Origin: Sipunculus nudus
Lineage: Eukaryota; Annelida; Sipuncula; Golfingiida; Sipunculidae
Direction: 5' to 3'
Length of the DNA stretch: 64,000 nt
NCBI GenBank assembly: GCA_026874595.1
Contig: CM049313.1
Coordinates: 61,736,659-61,800,658, forward strand
In this document: piece by piece, positions 10,628-21,882 of the stretch
Layout of the letters: every line of letters begins with the position of its first letter
How positions within the stretch are numbered: the stretch's first letter is position 1
Position numbers and translations under genes: made by a program
Notes under the pieces: generated by a model
The model's database searches: none
Seen by the model: the letters and a program-made list of their open reading frames with translations, nothing else
What the model was told of the DNA's origin: nothing

Positions 10628-12462
10628 GTAAATTGTCCTAGTCTGAAAATTGTTGGTTGGAAACATCCATTTTGCTGAAATCATAAGGACTAAGGTAGAT
10701 ATGCAGGACTTAAGAGGGTCAATATTAAATTTAAAAAATGAACCTCCATTCATACTCTAAAACTTTGCACAGGTTCTTATTAGGCCTGTAGGCCTTGTTG
10801 CATTTCTACATGGTCACCTGATGGTGAGTGATGGTTCCCTCTCATCGCTCGTCCTGATGTTCTATTTGTGGTGTCTTTATAGGTTATTCTGATTCTGTGG
10901 TTCAAGATAGCATCCCTGGCAAAAACTCTTAATTTAAAATTTATCCAACAGATTTTTCAAATGCATATCAGCCCCCATAAAGTATATGTGGGAAAATGTA
11001 AAGTATAACCTTACAAAAGGTTAAAAAGGTGATTTTGCCATGGATGCTACCTTATTTTAACCTTAGTTTTATTGTAGAATGGTGGTTCATTTGGACAGTT
11101 TATTTTATTGCAAGAATTTTATGTTAACAGGTGTCTCTTGAAAGATTTTTGTTAATTTAATTTCAAGGCATATGATCTTTAGTATCCAACTGAAAATATA
11201 TATTTTAAAAATTTAATTCCTCTTTGGGACAAAGTAATCCTTGAAGGATTTTTCAGGTATGTATTTTACAAAACTTTTCTAGGGTTGTTGTTTCAAGGAG
11301 TTTTTGTTCAGAAAAGCTTGATAATGTGAATCAAATATACAGTTTAACCTTTGAGCATCATAGTTTTAAAGTCTACAAAAGATTGGATTTGTCATCAAAA
11401 TGGACAAGTCAGTTGAAAAGTGGTTCAGCATTACATTTTTTTGGGAGATCAGGATTGTTTTTTGTTGAAGAATAGCTTGTCATGCAGTAATTGTTAGCAG
11501 GAACAGGATATGATTCGATTTAATGAAAAGTACCACCTGCTTTAGATATACAAAGCTGGCCTTACTTTCGAATTACTTTGTGATCAGTTTGTTAAATGTC
11601 CTCCCTGTAAGCTTCCTCTGTGTCAGGGGATGATTTAGTTTGATTCCGTGGCCAGAATTAAATACCAGGGTTCAGGCCAGTGTGCTTCATGTCTGTCCTT
11701 TGCCATTTCTGACGGGGGAGTATCGATTTATGTGTAATATGGAAAGAGGGGTATATTGAAAGGGCACTGGCTGACTGGAGCAGGCTGCTCCAGCCCATCA
11801 AAGCAGGGGCATACAGTCTGTCAGTTTGGGGGTCAGTCAGTGAGTCAGAAATGGTAAATGGTCCTGTGATGTTTGTTGCTATTTACAACTCAGATTCTGG
11901 TTCTGACTATAGTTTTCGGACCTGCTTTGTGGTTTTGCAGAACTTCTGCCACTTGGGGATATTTAACAAAATTGTACAAATGTGATAAACTGCACACCAA
12001 CTGGTGGACTGTTTTAAACTTGTTCCACCAATTTGTTGAAATTACTTTGTATATAGAAATAACTTACAGGTGTTATTACTTGTCAGATAAAGAATCTCTC
12101 TCTTTCCTTCTATCTCTCTGAGTTACAGTTGCATGAAGAATGATGACCATTCAATTACAAAACTAGATTATAAATAAAATCTGCCGTGTACAGGCCATGT
12201 ATCATTGGAATAATGAACTGATTCAGTGTTTATCAACAGTGACCTAATTCAAGAGTTTTTCCAATATGAGTATGTAATGTTGTTGGCTAACTACCAGGGT
12301 TCTCTTAGTGTGTGTTAATACTGAATGTTAAATTTAATTTTGTTGCAACATATATAAAAACTTTTATTAAAATGTTGGCATCTGATCTTGAACAAGAATG
12401 CTTTTGTTATCAAGAATCAGTTTATATACATTAACAAAAGAAGCTGATTAAAACATACCCTC
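10628..12462. other. Non-coding stretch without recognised features
   Basis: AT-rich unique sequence. A GC-richer patch at 11620-11850 includes the short palindrome GGAGCAGGCTGCTCC (11776-11790) but no coding frame. The 82-codon frame at 11873-12121 is not protein-like. Confidence 0.6.
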
Positions 12463-12800
12463 CTCTGTGGTTCAGGTGTAGAGCACAGGGCACAAAGCCG
12501 GGAGATTGGGAGTTCCATTCTCAGTCGAGGTGGAGAGATTTTTCACGGTCAGCCCCCACCCAGGGTGAGCGGTCTGCAGGCTTAATTTTCGAGACTGTAC
12601 CCTACAGTCTATTTCACTCACAAACAAGTGTGCCTTTCATGGTTTCTTCAGTGTGATGACCCAGCAATGTGGATGACACACACCCAGGACCTGCAGGAAT
12701 GATACACTGAGCCTGGTTGACACCAATTTTGCGTGTATAAGCTCCTGTCACATAGTCCGAAACTGGAATGGAATTCTACAGATGTACATACTTAGTAAAA
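12463..12800 (+). mobile_element. tRNA-derived SINE, copy 1
   Basis: Starts with a tRNA-like head, TGTGGTTCAGGTGTAGAGCA (A-box region), then CACAAAGCCGGGAGATTGGG and a damaged B-box (GAGTTCCATTCTC). The body has the block shared by all copies: CAGCCCCCACCCAGGGTGAG, CTGCAGGCTTAAT, TTTCACTCACAAAC, GACCCAGCAATG and TCCTGTCACATAGTC. It ends near GTACATACTTAG. It lacks a B-box good enough for efficient RNA polymerase III use, so it is an old copy. Non-autonomous; it would depend on a LINE. Confidence 0.85.
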
Positions 12801-14134
12801 ATTATGCAGATACTGTTTAGTTGGCAAAGAATCCTTTTCAGCAGAAAGGTCATGCATTCCATTCTCCTTGTTTATAGAGGATGATTGTATTTTAATTTCC
12901 TTTATTGGTTGCTACTGTAGCTAATCTGTGTAAATCACTCTAATAACAGCAGCCCATGGACATTGACCAAACATCATTACCTGAGAAACCATGCTTGGTT
13001 AGATTATAAAAACAGTGTATAGTGTTTTTAAGGGTAATATGCAAAGGAGAAGAAAACAATCTTTAGATTATATTAATTTCATTTCAAATAGATGAAAATG
13101 TACAGAAGAAATTCGAAGCTTTATTTTATATCTAGACCACTTTTTACAGATCTAGAGGCTTTTCTGCAATATCAGGTTTCTTTCATCACATGCAAACATT
13201 ACATAATTAATAAAAATTGTGTAAGACAGTTGCTGACCTTCTTCACCTGTCGCTGATTAGAAATTTGATCATGTTATTGGACACATGGAGAGTTGACAAA
13301 AATGTCCAATAAAGGATGTCATGTGACCTTGTCACCCTTTAGTTCAGATATTTTACATGGAATACGTGGTCTCAGTTTAAAACTCCAGCTCAGCAAGTAG
13401 GATGATTATAAGAAATATTAGCCTTGCCATAGATAGTCACTCTGAAAGGGAATTAAGTAATGTTATCCTCTGTCAAGAGTCTTGGAGTTATGCCTAAGGA
13501 GATTTCTTCAAAATAATTATCCCCAACATTAGTAATAAAAAAAATCAGTTATTTAATTACGCCATTATGATTTTTCCTGTCTTTATCTGTTAGAATATAA
13601 TGGGTCTTTACTCTATCTAGTCCAAACAACTAGCTGTAGAATTGAAATTTAATACAGTTAAAAGAATTAAAAAAAAAGAAATCAGTAGAGTTCCAGAGGC
13701 AATTCCTACGGAATAGATGTATTTTTTGTCCTGTTCCAACATATTCTTGTCTAATTGCTATCCTTTTGTTGGAGTGAAGTAGTTCAATAAATAATTAAAA
13801 GTGGTGGTAATGAGTTTCCAGTGGGTAATGATTCAATTAATATTAATCCTGGTGTCCTGATTGACCTTGTGGGTTTCATAAGTCTGTGATTGTTGTCATT
13901 CTGCTGTTTATTCTGCATTCTTTGGGATTACCAGTGTGGTCTGTAGAATCTTGATTCTTTGTCAAATCAGTAAGCTCACCTGTCTGTGGTGATTCATTAG
14001 TTCACCAGTCTGAGACATGTCCTCAGTATCTGTAGTTTATAGTTGAGGAAGTTTGCTGAATTTTTTTCTGACATAATAATTATTAATCATAACATTTTTT
14101 CTTCATAACTATTCCAATAATGAATAATCATGTT

Positions 14135-14140
<6 letters not shown>
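12801..14140. other. Non-coding stretch without recognised features
   Basis: AT-rich; no array, element end or coding block recognised. Confidence 0.6.

Positions 14141-14211
<71 letters not shown>
14141..14211 (+). repeat. (TA)n microsatellite
   Basis: About 71 bp of uninterrupted TA dinucleotides, able to extrude as a cruciform. The length is likely to be polymorphic and possibly mis-sized in assembly. Confidence 0.97.
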
Positions 14212-14214
<3 letters not shown>

Positions 14215-15904
14215 AACCACTTATCTATAATATTTTAAAGAATGGCATTTAGCGAAAGTAATTAATTACTATATATCATTTACAACTATTATGGTCCATA
14301 TAGTCATCAGAAAATTAACATTTGCATTAATAATAAAATTTATTTTATTTGTGGCATTTAAAGCAAGGAGTCAGCTCAACCAATTTGTGGAGACTATCAA
14401 GTTAAACAAATAGAAATTTTTATATTTCAAAATATTGAAAGGAAAATCAGACAAACTAGTTGCAAAATTAGCTTTATCAAACAGTTCCTTTTCATATTGA
14501 TGAGAAAATATCTTTTTCAAGAATGGGAATTGTCCTCCGATATATCCACAGGAATTCAACTAAAATTGTATACTGAAAAAAATTAAGATATACAGATTTA
14601 ATGAATGCCAGCTTTAGGCAGAGAAGGGACAGAGCAATACATTATACCTTATAATGAGTAAATTATCATATTTTGTTATAGTCTGCCTCTTCTGTAGATA
14701 TATAATAGCTGATAACAAGGGAACGAAATGATAAAGCTCCAAGGACAAAATATTCTGTTAAATCACCATGGCAACAAGATTGAAGTAAAGGTTGAATGTG
14801 AATCCTTAAGGTCTGTTGATGCAGACAGTATGCATGAAATATGAGTAATTTATAAGAGAGATCATGATCTTATTGCTGACAAGATATACATTTTTCACAC
14901 AGATTTTGAATTCTGGATGATAAACTGCAGAGTCTGCAAGGTTTGCCAGGTATGTAGAGCATCTGTACTGGGAACTGGGTGAGGAAATTCCAGATCTTTG
15001 CTAGCAATATATCAGATATCTGCCACATGTCGAAAATTATTTTGCGTTATAGAGAATGGTATATTGTTGGAGTTGTCATGGTGGATTGTACAGTTACATC
15101 ATACAATAAGCAACTGGTGCCAGGAAAAGATAGAATATCTCAGTGATTTTATCTGTAAAAAAAAGGGCCACTGGGAGAAAATAATCACTGAAAAAGGAAA
15201 TGCCTCAGATCTATAATCCTGAAAAAAAGGACTCCTCTCTCATGCAGCAAATGTCAGGCAACCCGCGGAACAATTTAATGATAAGGGATTTTTAAAAGAC
15301 CACTGTATTAACATACCTGTTCCTTCAATGCCTAGTGGAGCAAAAGTCCATTAAAAGACTAGCAGCTGGTAATTACATTGTAGCATCAGTACTAATGTTG
15401 TATTTAGTGTATATATGAGTACTGATGAAGTCAACTAAATGGGCGCAGCAGTCAGTTGAGTGGAATGTGAGTTACCTTATATTTGGAAAATGACTAGGTA
15501 ATGTAACATTCAAATTTGTTTCATGTTTTATCTGAATAATTTGACCCCTTCAAAATGGAAGGGAAATCCATTATTGGGTAGGTTTAATTCAGTACTTTCT
15601 GTTTGAACATTATTTCCAAACTGAGAGTGTCAAAATCCTCCAGCCACGGGCTTTGGCTCAAGGGACAAATCTCCACCCATGAGTGAATTAGTAATGATCT
15701 GTCCTATCAAAGAAGTGAAGAGTGAATAAACATAAGCTTGGTGCTTTTTATGACTCTTCAATGGAATGTATTTATATTCTCCATTGGAAACTGATGAAAA
15801 CCTACAGGAATGGAGAAAGACCCAGTGTCAGGAGAGGAAACTAACAAAAATCAGGAGAAATTGGAGCAAATTTATAAGATATCAAATTGCAAACCTAATA
15901 CCTT
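14212..15904. other. Non-coding stretch without recognised features
   Basis: Strongly AT-rich up to about 14600, more mixed after. Open frames of 62-72 codons have random composition. No repeat structure recognised. Confidence 0.6.
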
Positions 15905-17260
15905 TTTAGCCCTCAGCCCTTAGGCTGATGGGCTATTGTCGTCACCCAAGCTGTCTGTCCGTCCGTCCGTCCGTCCGTCGTGCCGTCCGTCCGGCGTCCG
16001 TTAACTTTTACCTTGTGAGCGGGATATCTTGAAAAGGATTCACCGTCAGAATTTTATTTCCTCGGTAAAGATGTATATCGACAAAATCTCGGTCAAGTTC
16101 GAAGATGGGTGACCTTGACCTATTTTTCTACATTTTAGAGCTGATTATAGAATAACACTTAGATGCTTATTACTCAGGAACCATTTGGTGGATTTTCACA
16201 AAACTTACTATGGTTATTGGGACTGATAGTCTGTACCTGCTATACAAGTTTGGTGGCGCCACCTACAATTTCTGATTTTTAATGAATTTTTATCGGATTT
16301 TTCAACTTTGGGCTTGTGAGCGGGATATCTCAAAAAGGATTCACCGTAAGAATTTTATTTTTTCGGAGAAGATGTATATTGACAAAATCTCGGTCAAGTT
16401 CGAAGATGGGTGACCTTGACCTATTTTTCTACGTTTTAGAGCTGATTATAGAAAAACACTTAGATGCTTATTACTCTGGAACCATTTGGTGGATTTTCAC
16501 AAAACTTACTATGGTTATTGGGACTGATAGTCTGTACCTGCTATACAAGTTTGGTGGCGCCACCTACAATTTCTGATTTTTAATGAATTTTTATCGGATT
16601 TTTCAATTTTGGGCTTGTGAGCAGGATATCTCGAAAAAGATTCACCGTAAGAATTTTATTTTTTCGGAGAAGACTTATATTGACAAAATCTCGGTCAAGT
16701 TCGAAGATGGGTGACCTTGACCTATTTTTCTACATTTTAGAGCTTATAAAAAAAAAACATTTAGAAGCTTATTTCTCAAGAACCATTGGATGGATTTTCA
16801 CAATACTTACTATGATCATAGGGACTGATGGTCTGTAACTGCTGCACAAGTTTGGGGGCGCCACCTGCAATTTCTGATTTTTTATTGAATTTTTCTTGGA
16901 TTTTTCAACTTTGGCCTTGTGAGCGGGATATCTCTAAAAGGATTCACAATAGGAATTTTATTTCTTTGGTGAAGATGTATATCGACAAAAATCTCGTTCA
17001 TGTTCGAACATGGGTGACCTTGACCTACTTTTCAAGGTCACAGAGCTTATAATAGAATAAAACTTAGAAGCTTATTTTTCAGGAAGCATTTGGTGGATTG
17101 TTATGAATCATGGTACATACCTCTCCTTTTAAAATTTATAACTGAGATATGTACAGATATCAACCATGTGAGAACAGATATTTAGTACTTGTTACTGTTA
17201 CCACCTCTAAACACTGTTCTTTTGGCTGAGGGCTTTTGTCAGCTTTTGCTGATATTCTAG
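15905..17260 (+). mobile_element. Tandem-core element, GCCCTCAGCC family
   Basis: The head at 15908 is a hairpin: AGCCC-TCAGCC, loop CTTA, GGCTGA-(T)-GGGCT, an 11-bp stem with one bulge. It is followed by a GTCC tract (about 15954-16000). Four cores follow. Near the end, GGCTGAGGGC (17224-17233) repeats the head arm in inverted form. The end is a small hairpin TCAGC-TTTT-GCTGA followed by ATATTCTAG and T. A hairpin just before CTRR-T is the 3' signature of Helitron-type elements. The inverted arms, microsatellite and cores match descriptions of Pearl elements of bivalves and Helentron-associated elements. No coding capacity. Confidence 0.85.
16012..17100 (+). repeat. 301-bp tandem cores, four units
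   Basis: Units begin CTTGTGAGCGGGATATCT at 16012, 16313, 16614 and 16916 (periods 301, 301, 302). Each has GGATTCACCGTAAGAATTTT, ATCTCGGTCAAGTTCGAAGA, GGGTGACCTTGACCTA and, except the last, a GGTGGCGCCACC-like palindrome (GGGGGCGCCACC in the third). The fourth unit is truncated and leads into the tail. Sharing the GGTGGCGCCACC box with the otherwise different cores at 7.3-10.5 kb suggests a common constraint or exchange between families. Confidence 0.95.
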
Positions 17261-17971
17261 TCTTTAAAAAGGAACAGGAATTTCGGTTTTGATTACTACT
17301 TTAGTTAAACAGCTGTCTACCCTGCCGTCTTATTAATGGAAAGTTTTTCTTACAAAATATTTAACAAGAAGGCTGTACCTACATGAAATTATGATTTATC
17401 AAGCATTTTTATGCTCTTTAAGAAAATATCTCTATATTGCTTAATTTTGCTTTTTTTTAAGGATTTAATTTCGCCATATAACTGAACTGCTGAGCAAAGT
17501 ACATATGTTGCCAAAAACAAAATATTAGCATACAAGATTTAAAAAAATGTAAAAAGTCAGAGAGGAATAAAGTTCTCAAAACAGAATATTTATTATAAAC
17601 AAAAACTAAAGAAGTTTAAAACTAGTGAAAACTTTACAGATATGCTTTAAAAAAATACCAATGAAGTTTCATATTTCAAAGGATGTAATAAAAAAATTAT
17701 TACTGAATTAATTAATTAAGCACTTCCATATATCAGTAAATATCTTCAGATCTGTTATCCATGATTTGAAATATGTCAGTGACATTACAAAAGGTCATAA
17801 ATTGAATAATATATGAAGAAAATGAATCCTTGCTGGAGGAATGCATGTAATAATATTCAGTCAGGAAGTATCATTAAAGTCATGTGACAACAAGTCAACA
17901 GAGTACTTAAATCTTGGTAAGGTCACTTACCGTGGAGTTTAGGTGAAGCATGAATCAATGGCATTTAAATA
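17261..17971. other. Non-coding stretch without recognised features
   Basis: AT-rich, with several poly(A) runs of 6-8. No coding block or element end. Confidence 0.6.
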
Positions 17972-17980
17972 TATATAAGG
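17972..17980 (+). promoter_or_regulatory. TATA-box-like motif upstream of candidate exon
   Basis: TATATAAGG matches the core TATA consensus and lies about 213 bp upstream of the ATG of the candidate exon at 18193, so a start of transcription near 18005 would give a 5' leader of about 190 nt. In AT-rich DNA such matches arise often by chance, and there are upstream ATGs in the putative leader, so support is weak. Confidence 0.2.
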
Positions 17981-18192
17981 TGTAGTGTGTATGTGTGATT
18001 ACTGTACCATGAGGACTCTGACTTGATCAGGGGGACTTTGCCCTTTAGTTTACTGAACACTGATTATCACAGGGCATACTGCCTCTGGCTTTACAGTGAG
18101 CTCTGAGACTCGCTGTTGTGCACAAGTTTACAATGTCTCTCCCGTGCTAGCCCTTCATTATACGACCAGTCAGCTGTGTGGAAATGGAATAA

Positions 18193-18404
18193 ATGGAGCC
18201 CCCAGGGAAAAATCCCGGGAATATTTTGCGGCGGCAGTCAGATTCCGCTTTGGACCAGCATGGTGGAAATGGCAGAAATAAGAAAAAAGTGCGCTTGAAC
18301 TTGCAGCACAGCCTTGAAATGCCAGCAGTCAATGAGCAGAGCACGATGGCAGGCGAGGATTTTCCCGCTGTTTTCATGCCACCCGATGCCAGTCAGACAC
18401 AGAG
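18193..18404 (+). CDS. Candidate first or internal coding exon, unknown protein
   Basis: A GC-richer block, open for 70 codons plus 2 bases and ending at a good splice donor (ACACAGAG then GTAGGG). The ATG at 18193 is the first after an in-frame TAA. An alternative acceptor exists just after GCGGCGGCAG. The translation has a basic, serine-containing patch (ILRRQSDSALDQ, resembling a PKA or 14-3-3-type site), then GRNKKKVRLNLQHSLEM and AGEDFPAVFMPPDASQTQR. It is hydrophilic, probably disordered, with no membrane segment. RRxSDSAL-type motifs occur in several regulatory proteins (for example CRTC coactivators), but the match is too short to assign. No partner exon was identified downstream. It could be a real exon, or a chance frame in a CpG-richer segment. 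Confidence 0.35.
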
Positions 18405-21400
18405 GTAGGGGAGGAGGTCAATGTCTTTGGTTTCTGTAATTTTCATCATTGTTCAGTCTGTTAGGTCTTTGTAACAGGTTACGCCTTTACCTGAACAGAC
18501 ATACATCACTATAGCCAACAGGGCTTGCTTCCACTCTACACTGTTTGGTTAAGTGATAAGGCGTAGTGCTGAGTTCTGTTATCTGTTATAAAGGCAACCT
18601 GATGTGCTAGACAGGTGTATCCTGTCCTTATATACACTATTACATAACAGACATCTTAACCATTTATATTTATCATAAAATGTGACCACATGGACTTTTA
18701 TTTTGACAATAAATGTTGTCATGAAGGCCTAGATGGAATGGCTAATTTAATAATTGCATTGTTTCTCTATAAACTTTTAACTTTTAAATACTTAATATAA
18801 AAGGTAGATTAATAATTGCCTCTAATGCAGTTAAAATATATTTAATCTATGAAAATTTGTTAGAGAATGAACACTTCAGTGGTAATATAATGTCAGTATA
18901 TGTCATTAATTAGCACCCCTGAGAATATGTCACCTAAAATTAAAAGAAATATAATTACTATTAGAGGCAGCTGCAGGTAATCCAGATATTTTACCATTAT
19001 ACACCAAGTTTGTGTTATGCATTCAGTTTAATTTTATCAAAAGTTTTCTTCTCAAAAAAAGATTATTCTTAGCAGTGACAAACCTGCTTGAACATAACCA
19101 AACTAGAGGTCAATATGTAAATGCAGAAACCTGTTCCTGGAGTTTTAATAAAAACGTATAAGAAGCTGCAGTGTCATCATGATTAGATATTTCACATCTC
19201 TGCATAATTCTGATTATTTCTTTGATTTTCTTTCTCTGAAAGTTTATTTATTTTAGCATTATCCATAGCGGCAGCCTTTTTTCAATTTTTTGCAGTATGC
19301 ACAGTGGCAGCTCTGAAAAAAAAACACAAAAAGCAATTCTGATTTATCGAATTGATCCTCAATTGATAAATCACTAGTACTGGGATAGCGGATACATTAA
19401 CAACATACTGTGAGGTCACATCATGCCAACTCGCACCTTAATTATCAGTGTTATCAACAGATTTTGGCAGTGACCTGACAGAATTATCAACTCCTCAACA
19501 TGGATCTAAGACACACACCTATATATGGAACAAGAGGACACATTTTTCTGCATGCATACATGTATACACGTTCACTTACTAGAAAGTGAAAGTCTTGATG
19601 AGAAGATAGATTTAGCCCTTATTTGAAACTTGAAAATGTTAACTCAGTTTAGAACTATTTGCAGTGTAGGTGTTGCTTTAATTACTTTATGCTTGTTTGG
19701 CAAATATTTTACTCAGTATTCTGTCATTATATGAGGATTTGGGTAGGGTTGTTCTAAACACCAGAATACCCCCAGAATACCGCCTAAATACTACTTATAA
19801 TGAAAAAATACCCTATAATTAAAGACTATCGTGGCCTATATGATACTTTATGTATTATGTGCCTATGCTTACAAAACTTGTATATAACATCTTAACGTAT
19901 TGACTGGTCTCAAACAAAACGGCAAGCTATGAAACTTAATCCCTGTAGGACCTTAATAGAGAGAATAGATCATGACCTGTATCTTTATCAGGGAAGCTTG
20001 AATGTGGATACGTATAAGCAGATATTTAGTGTAAATGATCAAGTTGCAGGAAACTTCCCAGAAAGGACAGTGACCCTTGTTTAGTTGATGTATTTATTGA
20101 AAATAAAATCAACATAGCAAGTTTATACATACTTGACACTGCTTAATCACTGGGTACTTGGCACCCTATAGTTTATATATTTTTAACTATATTAGGTGAC
20201 AGGCATAGATTTATTGTAAGATGATATGCAGTGTGTACATAAACTGGTAAGTGCCACCTGTATAGTGCCAGGTTTTCAGAGGTGCCTTTCATAATGCTAA
20301 GCAAAAAAATGTCCGTATTTTCTTTGGCGTTAGTGGTTCCAGTGCACAAATAGTGAAGTATTATGAAGAGACAGTGGTTTTTATGTACATTGTAAAGTGA
20401 TAAATACCTGATGGTATGTGTTGATGAGGTGTACTGTATGAATGCCTGATCAAGGGTTAAAGCTACCCCAAATAAGCCCCACCTCTCCATCAGTACATGA
20501 TCACATGACCATTTATACAGAGGCTGTTTTATGGCCATCAATAATACATAACACAGGATCACCTGAGAAATGAATGATGCATGGCCGACTGATCATGCCC
20601 AGGGTACACTTGGTCAGTTTACCTGTGTTCTATTAACACTGAAAGCTGTATTGACCCCTGCATTACCTGACTTCATGTGACCACATGAGTGGTCAAGTGG
20701 TCAGGTGACACAGCTGTTCCGTCATGAACAATAACTGAGGTCAGCGACTAGAATGTTGCTCGATCTACATAGTGTACACACCTTCGATTCCCGATATACG
20801 TATCTGTGTTCAAAATCCTTGATCTCTAATTAGGGGCAAAATCTGTTGACAGGTGAAAGTTAATGAACTGATGGTAATGTGATACATTCCTACTGCAAAT
20901 GTACCGTAGTCTGGTTCTGCAGCCAAAGTTAATGGGCCCATATGTTCGACGCCTCTACACAATTGCATGAAAATCTGTCCAGTAGTTTCACATAACCCAG
21001 CAGACAGAAAAACCACAAACAGATACAGGTGAAAACAAAACCTCCTAGGATAGTTATATCTGTTGTCACTGGATGGTCAACTGGGAATTTATAAGCTCCA
21101 AGTAAAAATTCTACCCTTGTTCAAGTATTTACAACAAGTGATATTACACAGTATAAGCTAATGGCAGTAATATGCTACCCTTAACCACAGATGGTAGCTA
21201 CAAAGCAGTTCCACCTTGAGGTTCCACTGGCTAATAAGGCTCAAGCACAGATAACCGTCTCATTTTCACTTTCAAAGATATGAACTTATAAATGTTACCT
21301 TTACCAAGACGAAAAGTCAGCTATTGGCAACTTATACAAACTGTCACTGGAAACTATTATAAGAAATAATTGGCATTTTTGGTCCTGCCTGATTAAAACA

Positions 21401-21822
21401 TAAAGAGGTAAACTCTGATTAAGCGAAGCAGGCATTCATGTTTAACAAACACCAAAAAATTTATTCTAAATTAAAGTATCCTAGTACCTGTGCAATTTTC
21501 CATTAAGTTGGGTTGAGGAAGTTCTTGTAGACTGCCTGAAATAAAGTCATCCTGACATTTCTTAATTATAAGCCAAAATTCTTATTCTTACTATTTCAGA
21601 AAATCATAAGCAACCAATCTATCAACTTGTAACCACTTGGTATGAAACATGATATCAAGTATCTTAAATCTGGATGTTACATATCAGACCTTGTAGACCT
21701 TGACCAGTTCAGGTGCCAATTGAAGATCAAGAACATTGCAAAGTAAAATAAAACTAGTGTTTGACTTCTTACTGGTTGGTTTGGTGTTACTAAAACTTGG
21801 AACAAGATTATACATACATTGT
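18405..21822. other. Non-coding stretch without recognised features
   Basis: AT-rich unique sequence. The longest frame (129 codons, minus strand, 20173-20562) has no recognisable motif and a composition like translated non-coding DNA. The segment around 20580-20760 is GC-richer but stop-rich in all frames. Confidence 0.6.
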
Positions 21823-21882
21823 TGTCCTTGGTTTTTATGGATATTAATATTACTAGGACAATGGGTAAAAAAACCAAGGACA
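21823..21882. repeat. 14-bp perfect inverted repeat
   Basis: TGTCCTTGGTTTTT at 21823-21836 and AAAAACCAAGGACA at 21869-21882, with a 32-nt spacer. It could form a stem-loop in RNA or be the two ends of a very short element. No second copy was noticed in the window. Confidence 0.8.

Noticed and set aside
20173..20562. 129-codon minus-strand open frame
   Set aside because: Longest frame in unique sequence, but composition is like translated non-coding DNA, with no domain, splice or promoter context.
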